NCBI GenBank assembly: GCA_012512865.1
Contig: JAAZDH010000125.1
Span: 1-7,639 of the forward strand
DNA length: 7,639 bases
From: Clostridiaceae bacterium
Lineage (GTDB): Bacteria; Bacillota; Clostridia; Acetivibrionales; DUMC01
Direction: 5' to 3'
Below the pieces are notes generated by a model. That model was not told the origin of the DNA, made no database searches, and saw only the letters and a program-made list of their open reading frames with translations. Made by a program: the position numbers and the translations under genes. Below, piece after piece: positions 1-5,699 of this stretch; the stretch's first letter is position 1; each line of letters opens with the position of its first letter.

Positions 1-496
1 GACACAGGTTGCGGGAAGGGCTGGAAGGGGGAAAATCCCGGGAAGGGTCATAATACAATCATACAATACGGAGGATTTCAGCATACTTACCGCCTGCAGC
101 CATGATTACGAATCGTTTTACAGGAAGGAAATACTTTTGAGAAAAGAAATGGGATACCCGCCCTTTACCAATATTGCCACTGTAATCATGAGCGGGATTA
201 ACGACAGGATTACGATGGAAAGCTCGAAAGCGGTAAAAGGCATAATAAGTGAATATTTAAAAAATGAGAATACCGGCGGTGATTGTTGTGAAATACTTGG
301 CCCCATGAAGCCCCCGGTATCAAGGGTAAAAAACAGGTACAGGTGGAGGCTTATCATTAAATGCAAGGATTTGGATATCCTTGTGGGTGTTTTGACCCAT
401 GTGTCCGACGAGGTGGGCAGGGCAAAAGGAAAGAAAGCGGCGGAGTTCAAGGACGTGGAATTATACATGGATATTAATCCTGTTAATATGTTATAA
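1..496 (+). CDS. priA: Primosomal replication-restart helicase PriA, C-terminal part (5' end outside window)
   Basis: This is the last 164 residues of PriA, the 3'-5' superfamily 2 DNA helicase that binds abandoned replication forks and starts reloading of the replicative helicase. The reading frame is open from base 2. It begins inside helicase motif VI (TQVAGRAGRG, visible residues 1-10), followed by GRVIIQSYN (14-22) and HDYESFYRKE (34-43). The C-terminal domain then shows RKEMGYPPF (47-55), GPMKPPVSRVKNRYRW (100-115) and the terminal DINPVNML (157-164), all typical of PriA. Full-length PriA is usually 700-830 residues, so roughly a fifth is present. The Walker motifs and the zinc-binding cysteines lie upstream and cannot be checked. 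A TTG at 137 opens a shorter frame but is an internal leucine codon, not a start. A 114-bp spacer with short tandem duplications separates it from def. Confidence 0.96.
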   Translation, partial: TQVAGRAGRGKIPGRVIIQSYNTEDFSILTACSHDYESFYRKEILLRKEMGYPPFTNIATVIMSGINDRITMESSKAVKGIISEYLKNENTGGDCCEILGPMKPPVSRVKNRYRWRLIIKCKDLDILVGVLTHVSDEVGRAKGKKAAEFKDVELYMDINPVNML

Positions 497-512
497 TTAA
501 ATTAAAAAGGCG

Positions 513-536
513 AATTGAAAGATAAATTGAAAGATG
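513..536 (+). repeat. 12-bp direct tandem duplication, first of two in the priA-def spacer
   Basis: AATTGAAAGATA (513-524) is followed directly by AATTGAAAGATG (525-536), 11 of 12 bases identical. It lies between the priA stop and the def ribosome binding site. The sequence shows the duplication; no function is evident. Confidence 0.8.
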
Positions 537-567
537 AAGTTTTCCAGGGGAGAAGTATTTCGCAGGC

Positions 568-591
568 CGGGTATAATATCGGGTATAATAT
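568..591 (+). repeat. Perfect 12-bp tandem duplication carrying two TATAAT hexamers
   Basis: CGGGTATAATAT occurs twice back to back (568-579 and 580-591), so two consensus -10 hexamers sit at 572-577 and 584-589, just upstream of the def ribosome binding site. I see no acceptable -35 box 16-19 bp upstream of either and no TG extension, so a sigma-A promoter is possible but unproven. Confidence 0.85.
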
Positions 592-594
592 TTT

Positions 595-600
595 GGAGGT
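595..600 (+). promoter_or_regulatory. Ribosome binding site that sets the def start
   Basis: GGAGGT ends 10 bases before the ATG at 611. It is the strongest Shine-Dalgarno match in the spacer and supports 611 over the in-frame TTG at 515, which lies in a repeat and has only a weak AAAAAGG upstream. Confidence 0.8.
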
Positions 601-610
601 TTATAAGATA

Positions 611-1090
611 ATGGCGTTAAGAAGTATTAGAAAAGAAGGGGACGAAATTTTAAGGAAAAGGGCAAAAGAAGTGAACGTGATTAATGACAGGATACTGGAC
701 TTGTTAAATGACATGGTGGAAACGATGTATGAGAATAACGGCGTGGGGCTTGCCGCACCCCAGGTAGGAGTGCTGAAGCGGGTGATAGTGGTTGACACGG
801 AAAACGGGAAAGGGCTTTATAAGTTGATTAACCCCGGGATAGTCCATGAAGAGGGGGAGCAGTGTGGTACGGAGGGTTGCCTTAGCGTGCCCGGGGTATT
901 TGGCGAAGTAAAAAGGCCTAAAAAGGTGATAGTGGAAGCTTTAAACGAGAAGGGTGAAAAAGTCAGGGTAACCGGTGAAGGTCTGCTGGCAGTGGCCCTG
1001 TGCCATGAAATTGACCACCTGGACGGGATACTTTTCAGGGACAAGGTGGTAAGGTACGTTGATTCGGCGGAAAAGGAAAAACGGAAATAA
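611..1090 (+). CDS. def: Peptide deformylase
   Basis: Peptide deformylase is a cytoplasmic metalloenzyme, usually iron-dependent in vivo, that removes the N-formyl group from nascent proteins. The product has 159 residues, a usual bacterial length. The three family motifs are present: GVGLAAPQVG (44-53), EGCLS (88-92, metal ligand Cys90) and HEIDHLDG (132-139, ligands His132 and His136, catalytic Glu133). The N-terminus MALRSIRKEGDEILRKRAKEV matches the usual start. The same frame stays open upstream to a TTG at 515, which would add 32 residues, but this extension is repeat-derived and unlike deformylase, and the strong GGAGGT favours 611. The enzyme reverses at the protein level what the next gene, fmt, does at initiation. 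The product ends in a charged tail (SAEKEKRK). Confidence 0.97.
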   Translation: MALRSIRKEGDEILRKRAKEVNVINDRILDLLNDMVETMYENNGVGLAAPQVGVLKRVIVVDTENGKGLYKLINPGIVHEEGEQCGTEGCLSVPGVFGEVKRPKKVIVEALNEKGEKVRVTGEGLLAVALCHEIDHLDGILFRDKVVRYVDSAEKEKRK

Positions 1091-1107
1091 ACCGGGAGTA
1101 AACCGGA
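1086..1107 (+). repeat. Imperfect 11-bp tandem duplication across the def stop codon
   Basis: AATAAACCGGG (1086-1096) is followed by AGTAAACCGGA (1097-1107), 9 of 11 identical with a shared TAAACCGG core. The def stop TAA (1088-1090) is the first three bases of the core in copy one. Further on, TAGCA recurs at 1126 and 1136 (period 10), which is weaker. Confidence 0.55.
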
Positions 1108-1185
1108 AATATGCGGGGAGCAAGATAGCAGACGGTAGCAAAACAAGAAAAAAGGATTAGGGATCCGAAAGGTGATGAAAAACCA

Positions 1186-2130
1186 ATGAGGATTGTTTTC
1201 ATGGGTACCCCGGAATTTGCAGTTTCAAGCCTTAACATGCTTGTCAGGGAGGGGCATGATATATTAGCCGTGGTTACCCAGGCCGACAAGCCGAAGGGGA
1301 GAGGGAAAAAGGTAAGTTGCCCCCCGGTTAAGGAATATGCAGAGAAATCAGGCTTGCAGGTATTGCAGCCGGAGAAGGTGAGGAATAACGAGGAATTTAT
1401 TACGTTCTTAAAGGAGCTTTCTCCCGACGTGATGGTCGTGGTGGCATACGGCAAGATATTGCCCAGGGAGATAATTGATATCCCGGCAAAAGGCTGCATA
1501 AATGTGCATGCCTCCCTTTTGCCAAGATACAGGGGGGCTGCCCCTGTTAATTGGGCAATAATCAATGGTGAGCCTGTAACAGGGATTACAACAATGATGA
1601 TTGATGAAGGATTGGATACGGGAGATATCCTGCTGAAAAGGGAGCTGGAAATACCTGAAGACATGACAGGGGGAGAACTTGGCGAAAAACTCGCCGCCCT
1701 TGGAGCCGAGGTCCTGAAGGAAACCCTGGAAATGATAGAGGCCGGGACCATCAAGAGAATCCCGCAAAGGGAAGAGGAAGTTTCATATGCGCCTGTCATA
1801 ACGAAGGAAACGGGATTGATAGACTGGAATAAAACCTCGAGAGACGTGCACAACCTTGTAAGGGGTACTAATCCATGGCCCGGGGCATATACATTTTATA
1901 ACGGGAAACGTGTTAAAATATGGAGGACAATGCTGGTGGGTGAACGGGATTGCCCGGATGACTTAAAAAAGCCCGGCACCATTTGCATGAAAAAGAGGGA
2001 AGGACTGGTCGTTGCCTGCGGGGAAGGCTTTGTCCAGGTAACAGAGCTGCAATTTGACGGCTGCAGGAAGTTGTGCGTTGAGGAATGCTGGCATAATTTC
2101 AGCGTGGGCGAAATATTCGGGGGATGCTGA
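1186..2130 (+). CDS. fmt: Methionyl-tRNA formyltransferase
   Basis: Fmt transfers a formyl group from 10-formyltetrahydrofolate to Met-tRNA(fMet) in the cytoplasm, making the initiator for translation. The product has 314 residues, normal for the family. The N-terminal Rossmann-type domain begins MRIVFMGTPEFA. The catalytic triad is intact at the same numbers as in E. coli: Asn106 and His108 (GCINVHAS) and Asp144 (EGLDTGD). The folate-binding signature SLLPRYRGAAP is at 110-120. The C-terminal tRNA-binding domain contains LIDWNK (211-216) and LVRGTNPWPGAYT (224-236). The start at 1186 has AAAGGTG about 11 bases upstream. An oddity is the cysteine-rich tail: Cys256, 267, 278, then CX3CX3C at 293, 297 and 301, and a terminal Cys314. 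It follows def by 95 bp, a classic def-fmt pair. Confidence 0.97.
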   Translation: MRIVFMGTPEFAVSSLNMLVREGHDILAVVTQADKPKGRGKKVSCPPVKEYAEKSGLQVLQPEKVRNNEEFITFLKELSPDVMVVVAYGKILPREIIDIPAKGCINVHASLLPRYRGAAPVNWAIINGEPVTGITTMMIDEGLDTGDILLKRELEIPEDMTGGELGEKLAALGAEVLKETLEMIEAGTIKRIPQREEEVSYAPVITKETGLIDWNKTSRDVHNLVRGTNPWPGAYTFYNGKRVKIWRTMLVGERDCPDDLKKPGTICMKKREGLVVACGEGFVQVTELQFDGCRKLCVEECWHNFSVGEIFGGC

Positions 2131-2138
2131 TGTTAATT

Positions 2139-2233
2139 ATGCCTTTGCATAAATTCTGTTGATAACGCTTTTGCAAGAATACTTTTACATGAATGCTTTT
2201 ATGTAAATGTTTTGCCTTAATACTTTTGCGTGA
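2139..2233 (+). repeat. Degenerate 14-bp tandem repeats in the fmt-metallopeptidase spacer
   Basis: Units resembling ATGCTTTTGCATGA start at 2139, 2165, 2179, 2193, 2207 and 2221. The first and second are separated by a 12-base unrelated stretch, and the last is 13 bases. Units at 2165, 2179 and 2193 share CTTTT in exact register (ACGCTTTTGCAAGA, ATACTTTTACATGA, ATGCTTTTATGTAA). Units at 2207 and 2221 keep the pattern but shift it by one base. Two units together form the inverted repeat TTTACAT (2184-2190) / ATGTAAA (2201-2207). The rest of the 185-bp spacer (2131-2315) shows no gene and no good promoter. Confidence 0.65.
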
Positions 2234-2315
2234 TTTTGATCTGGCAATGATTTGTTGACAATGAAAAGCTTTACTTGAAAACATTACTTAGAACGTGACT
2301 GGGAGATGATGAAAC

Positions 2316-3017
2316 GTGGGAGTGTTTTACGGGTTTGACGAATATTATCTCATACTTGTATTGCCAGCTTTTTTGTTTGCACTGTATGCTCAATTCAAGG
2401 TGAAAGGGACATTTAATAAATACAGGGGTTTGACAAACAGGAGAGGTTTAACCGGTGCCGAAGTTGCCCGCGGCATCCTGGAAAGAAACGGTCTCAGGGA
2501 TGTGTCTGTCCAATCCGTGCCCGGGGAATTAACCGACCATTATGACCCAAGGACAAAAGTGGTAAGGCTTTCCCAGGCGGTATACGGCAGCACTTCCGTT
2601 GCCGCCCTGGGGGTGGCCGCCCATGAAACAGGCCATGCGCTGCAGCATCAATCGGGTTATGCCCCGCTGGTCCTAAGAAGCACGTTGGTGCCGGCGGCAA
2701 ATATAGGCTCGTCTGCAGGCCCTTACCTGGCCATACTGGGCATATTGTTCCAAATTAACCCCTTGATATACATTGGCATAATTCTTTATGCCGCGGCCGT
2801 CCTATTTTACCTTGTAACGTTGCCCGTAGAATTCAATGCAAGCTCCAGGGCCATTGCTTCATTGGAGGAAATGGGCGTGTTAACGTGGGATGAGACGGAG
2901 CCGGCCAAAAAGGTGCTTAATGCGGCGGCAATGACCTACGTGGCATCTGCTGCGGTTGCCGTTGCCAGCTTGTTACGCTTAATCCTGCTGTCAAGAAGCA
3001 GGAGAAGGAGTGACTGA
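2316..3017 (+). CDS. YugP-type membrane zinc metallopeptidase (Zn_peptidase_2 family)
   Basis: The product has 233 residues and resembles the uncharacterised neutral zinc metallopeptidase family typified by B. subtilis YugP. A first hydrophobic segment is at about 10-27, followed by the family-like AQFKVKGTFNKYRGLTNRRGLTG region. The zinc motif HETGH is at 103-107 (ligands His103 and His107, catalytic Glu104). LPVEFNASSRA (169-179) probably supplies the third ligand, Glu172. Further hydrophobic stretches lie at about 136-168 and 205-225, so it should sit in the cytoplasmic membrane. The GTG start has GGGAG (2301-2305) 10 bases upstream, and no in-frame start with a better site was found. Its TGA overlaps the rsmB ATG by one base, so the two genes are probably translationally coupled. 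The substrate is unknown. The fold and metal site are well supported; the cellular role is not. Confidence 0.9.
   Translation: MGVFYGFDEYYLILVLPAFLFALYAQFKVKGTFNKYRGLTNRRGLTGAEVARGILERNGLRDVSVQSVPGELTDHYDPRTKVVRLSQAVYGSTSVAALGVAAHETGHALQHQSGYAPLVLRSTLVPAANIGSSAGPYLAILGILFQINPLIYIGIILYAAAVLFYLVTLPVEFNASSRAIASLEEMGVLTWDETEPAKKVLNAAAMTYVASAAVAVASLLRLILLSRSRRRSD
3001..3010 (+). promoter_or_regulatory. Ribosome binding site of rsmB inside the metallopeptidase gene
   Basis: GGAGAAGGAG lies within the last codons of the upstream gene, 6 bases before the rsmB ATG at 3017. With the TGATG stop/start overlap it indicates translational coupling. Confidence 0.75.
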
Positions 3018-4378
3018 TGGCTGACGTTGACTTGTCCCGGGAAGCAGCATTAAAAATATTGTATGATATAAACGAAAGAGCCGCGTACTCAAATATCGCG
3101 ATTAACAAGTATCTCAGGCAAGGCCGTGATTTCAGGGAGATTGACAGGATATTTGTCGCCGGGCTGGTTTATGGGGTTATAAAGTGGAAATTAACCATAG
3201 ACCAGGTTATCTGCCAATTTTCCAACATTCCCTTGAAAAAGCTGTCCCCGTGGATCTTAAACATTTTAAGGCTGGGTACATACCAGCTTCTTTATACGGA
3301 CAGGATACCGGAATCCGCGGCGTGCAACGAAAGTGTCAAGCTTGCTTTAAAATACGGGCACCGGGCTTCAGCCAATTACGTGAACGCGGTTTTAAGGAAC
3401 ATTGCAAGGCGGCACTCGGAAATAAAATACCCTGACAGGGAAAAGGAACCGGTGGAGTACTTATCATTCAAGTATTCGCACCCTTCCTGGATGGTTAAGC
3501 ACTGGATTGACTTGTTTGGAGAAGATTTTACTGAAAGTCTCCTTGAAGCCAACAATAAAAACCCGGACTTCACGGTGCGGGTTAACACCTTGAAGACAAC
3601 CAGGCAAGAGTTTATGGAAAAGCTGGATGAAAAGGAGATAGGGTACACCGTGGGGAGGTACATTGATAATGCCCTTATCGTTAATGATGCGGCGGCACTA
3701 ATGGATTCTGGCTTATTCGCGGAAGGGTATTTTACGGTCCAGGACGAGGCTTCAATGATGGTGTCGAAGGTGCTGGACCCGGCACCGGGTGAGCTGGTGA
3801 TGGATGTATGCGCAGCTCCCGGCGGGAAATCAACCCACATTGCGGAGATGATGGGTAACGAGGGAATGGTGGTTTCATGGGACATTCACGTGCACAAGGC
3901 GGAGCTGGTGGAAAAGGCGGCCAGGAGGCTTAGCATTAACATAGTAAAGGCGGAATTGCATGATTCTTCCGTTGTGGATGCAAATTATATAATGAAAGCC
4001 GACCGGGTATTGGTTGATGCGCCTTGCACGGGAACGGGCATAATAAGAAGAAAGCCAGAAATAAAATGGAACAAGACTGTTAAGGATAAGGAAGAGATCA
4101 GGGCATTACAGCTTAGGATACTTTCCGCTTCGGCGGAATACGTAAAACCCGGTGGAGTTCTTGTTTACAGTACATGCAGTATTGAACCCGATGAAAATAT
4201 TGATGTCGTGAATGCATTTCTTAAATCAAGCGCCATGTTCCGGATGGTTGGATTTGAAGAGCTGCTTCCCCCGGCACTTTTTAAAGAATCGGCCGGGGAA
4301 GGTTACATATACTTGTTTCCCAATGTTGATAATACGGATGGATTCTTCATTGCAAAGATGAAGAGAAAAGAAGGCTAG
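3017..4378 (+). CDS. rsmB: 16S rRNA (cytosine-967-C5)-methyltransferase
   Basis: RsmB (Sun/Fmu) uses S-adenosylmethionine to methylate carbon 5 of C967 (E. coli numbering) in 16S rRNA. The 453-residue length is normal. Residues about 5-140 form the NusB-like RNA-binding domain (SREAALKILYDI; FVAGLVYGV; NYVNAVLRNIARR). The catalytic domain shows the SAM-binding motif DVCAAPGGKSTH (263-274). The motif IV cysteine Cys337 is in VDAPCTGTGIIRRKPEIKW (333-351), and the catalytic motif VI cysteine Cys387 is in YSTCSIEPDEN (384-394). Both cysteines of the RNA m5C methyltransferase mechanism are therefore intact. The C-terminus (TDGFFIAKMKR) is complete. The gene starts within the stop codon of the metallopeptidase gene and is followed by a 191-bp spacer filled by simple tandem repeats. 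Confidence 0.97.
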   Translation: MADVDLSREAALKILYDINERAAYSNIAINKYLRQGRDFREIDRIFVAGLVYGVIKWKLTIDQVICQFSNIPLKKLSPWILNILRLGTYQLLYTDRIPESAACNESVKLALKYGHRASANYVNAVLRNIARRHSEIKYPDREKEPVEYLSFKYSHPSWMVKHWIDLFGEDFTESLLEANNKNPDFTVRVNTLKTTRQEFMEKLDEKEIGYTVGRYIDNALIVNDAAALMDSGLFAEGYFTVQDEASMMVSKVLDPAPGELVMDVCAAPGGKSTHIAEMMGNEGMVVSWDIHVHKAELVEKAARRLSINIVKAELHDSSVVDANYIMKADRVLVDAPCTGTGIIRRKPEIKWNKTVKDKEEIRALQLRILSASAEYVKPGGVLVYSTCSIEPDENIDVVNAFLKSSAMFRMVGFEELLPPALFKESAGEGYIYLFPNVDNTDGFFIAKMKRKEG

Positions 4379-4400
4379 TCCGGGTGGGAGCGGTCAAACG

Positions 4401-4496
4401 GAAATGGAAATGGATATGTATATGTATATAGATATAGATATGGATATTGATATTGTTATGGATATGGGTATAGATATGAAAATGGATATGGATTGA
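4401..4496 (+). repeat. Hexanucleotide tandem array, 16 in-phase units, consensus GATATG
   Basis: Read in sixes from 4401, the units are GAAATG twice, GATATG, TATATG, TATATA, GATATA, GATATG, GATATT twice, GTTATG, GATATG, GGTATA, GATATG, AAAATG, GATATG and GATTGA. There is no insertion or phase slip, and nearly every unit differs from the consensus at two positions or fewer. The array lies 22 bases after the rsmB stop. Because the period is a multiple of three, all its ATG triplets share one frame, which stays open from 4404 to the TGA at 4494-4496. Length-variable simple repeats can modulate downstream expression; here that is only a possibility. Confidence 0.9.
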
Positions 4497-4500
4497 TTGC

Positions 4501-4550
4501 GTATTGGTATGTATGGATATGTATTGATGCGTATGGATATGTATGGATAT
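4501..4550 (+). repeat. 10-bp tandem array, five units, consensus GTATGGATAT
   Basis: The units are GTATTGGTAT, GTATGGATAT, GTATTGATGC and then GTATGGATAT twice, exactly contiguous. The GGATAT core resembles the preceding hexamer array, only four bases away, so the two may share an origin. The last unit contains the ATG at 4543, which is in frame with rlmN. The array ends directly before the probable rlmN ribosome binding site. Confidence 0.9.
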
Positions 4551-4551
4551 G

Positions 4552-4560
4552 AAAGGAAAG
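4552..4560 (+). promoter_or_regulatory. Ribosome binding site favouring the rlmN start at 4570
   Basis: The purine stretch AAAGGAAAG lies 9 bases before the ATG at 4570. The alternative in-frame ATGs at 4543 and 4549 are preceded only by repeat DNA with no Shine-Dalgarno match. Confidence 0.55.
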
Positions 4561-4569
4561 CGGTATAAC

Positions 4570-5676
4570 ATGAATTCGGAAGGAAAGGGATACTGCATTG
4601 ATAAGGAAGAAAAGGAGCGCAGCAATTTAATAGAGCTTTCATTCGAGGAAATGGAGCAGTTCCTGCAATCCCTTGGGCAGAAAAAATACAGGGCAAAGCA
4701 GGTTTTAAGGTGGATTTACAAGGGCGCAACGGATATTGACGATATGACGGACATCCCCAAGGAGCTGCGGGAGGAGCTGAAGAAGGTTGCTTATATAGGA
4801 AGCGTGGAGCCCAAGGAGAAATATGTATCGAAGGATGGCACGGTAAAATACCTTTTTGCATTAAGTGACGGAAACATAATCGAAAGCGTCCTTATGACGT
4901 ACAAGTACGGGCTTTCTATTTGCATCTCCTCCCAGGTGGGATGCAAGATGGGATGCAAGTTTTGCGCATCGTCAGTTCTCGGGTTCATAAGAAACCTCAC
5001 TCCGGGCGAGATGATGGAACAGGTGTTGGCGGTTCAAAGGGATTGCCAAACCCCCATAGGAAATATTACCATAATGGGGATAGGCGAGCCCCTTGACAAT
5101 TATGAAAACCTGGTGAAGTTCTTGAAACTGGCGAATATGCCTGGGGGACTCAATATGAGCTTAAGGAAGATCAATGTCTCCACCTGTGGGTTAGTACCTG
5201 GCATATTGAAACTGGCAAACGAAGGTTTGCCTGTTAACTTGTCCATTTCCCTTCATGCCCCAGATGACGCGAAAAGAATGGAATTAATGCCCATTGGAAA
5301 AAGCTATTCTCTTGACAAAATCATTGGAGCATGTAATATATATACAGGGAAAACAAGAAGAAGAATAACCTTTGAGTATATAATGATAGATGGTTTTAAC
5401 GACTCAAGGGAAGATGCATTGGTTTTGGCAGGCAGGATTAGAGGGATGTTGTGCCATGTAAACCTGATACCTGCGAACTATGTTGAGGGTACAAGATTTA
5501 AACCAAGTACAAGGGAAAAGATGGAGGTATTTGAGAACCTGCTCGAGAATAACGGCATTTCAGTGACCATAAGGCGGGAACTTGGCAAGGATATAGATGC
5601 TGCATGCGGTCAGCTGCGAAGAAGGGTAATAGAGAAAGAGAGAGAGAAAAAGGAAGCGGAAGTGGAGAAGAAATAG
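4570..5676 (+). CDS. rlmN: Dual-specificity 23S rRNA/tRNA adenine-C2 methyltransferase (radical SAM)
   Basis: RlmN makes 2-methyladenosine at A2503 of 23S rRNA and at A37 of some tRNAs, using a 4Fe-4S cluster and two S-adenosylmethionine molecules. From 4570 the product has 368 residues. The cluster cysteines are Cys125, Cys129 and Cys132 (GCKMGCKFC, the CX3CX2C motif). The methyl-carrier cysteine is Cys346 in DIDAACGQLR, and Cys118 (SICISSQ) matches the second catalytic cysteine. GIGEPLDN is at 170-177 and the N-terminal helical part contains KKYRAKQVLRWIY (38-50). In-frame ATGs at 4543 and 4549 would add 9 or 7 residues, the first lying in the 10-bp array. I prefer 4570 because of the AAAGGAAAG upstream. 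The C-terminus is a charged Lys/Glu tail encoded by a polypurine run (5631-5656). The phosphatase gene follows after 23 bp. Confidence 0.96.
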   Translation: MNSEGKGYCIDKEEKERSNLIELSFEEMEQFLQSLGQKKYRAKQVLRWIYKGATDIDDMTDIPKELREELKKVAYIGSVEPKEKYVSKDGTVKYLFALSDGNIIESVLMTYKYGLSICISSQVGCKMGCKFCASSVLGFIRNLTPGEMMEQVLAVQRDCQTPIGNITIMGIGEPLDNYENLVKFLKLANMPGGLNMSLRKINVSTCGLVPGILKLANEGLPVNLSISLHAPDDAKRMELMPIGKSYSLDKIIGACNIYTGKTRRRITFEYIMIDGFNDSREDALVLAGRIRGMLCHVNLIPANYVEGTRFKPSTREKMEVFENLLENNGISVTIRRELGKDIDAACGQLRRRVIEKEREKKEAEVEKK

Positions 5677-5685
5677 TCTCCATAT

Positions 5686-5692
5686 GAGGTGG
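5686..5692 (+). promoter_or_regulatory. Ribosome binding site of the phosphatase gene, supporting a GTG start
   Basis: GAGGTGG ends 7 bases before the GTG at 5700. No in-frame ATG lies nearby, and the protein begins with the usual MKYGLESHKGLVREINED pattern. Confidence 0.75.
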
Positions 5693-5699
5693 TGATCTT

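Noticed and set aside
1175..1189. Four-codon leader frame (ATG AAA AAC CAA TGA) overlapping the fmt ATG as ATGA
   Set aside because: Its ATG directly follows the AGGTG that serves fmt, leaving no proper spacing for its own ribosome site. Chance is the simpler reading.
1035..1853. 272-codon minus-strand open frame over fmt
   Set aside because: Antisense to a gene with all catalytic residues of Fmt. Its translation shows no recognisable motif and looks like a mirror of fmt codon bias.
2139..2152. ATGCCTTTGCAT hairpin after fmt as a possible terminator
   Set aside because: The stem is only four base pairs, AT-rich and without a following T-run. The downstream genes are co-oriented, which suits read-through.
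2255..2290. Perfect -35 hexamer TTGACA (2255-2260) upstream of the metallopeptidase gene
   Set aside because: No TATAAT-like hexamer occurs at 16-19 bp spacing (the region reads AAAACATT), so a sigma-A promoter is not supported.
2306..2338. Ten-codon frame from ATGATG overlapping the metallopeptidase GTG start
   Set aside because: The GGGAG abuts this ATG with no spacing but sits 10 bases before the GTG, so it serves the larger gene.
4347..4861. Minus-strand open frames of low-complexity Ile/Ser/Tyr/His content across the rsmB-rlmN spacer
   Set aside because: They are the reverse reading of the GATATG and GTATGGATAT arrays plus the 5' end of rlmN. Their composition follows from the repeats, and they lie antisense to solid genes.
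5631..5656. GA-rich polypurine run near the end of rlmN as a possible regulatory repeat
   Set aside because: It is in-frame coding sequence for a Glu/Lys/Arg tail, a common feature of protein ends, with no clear unit structure.
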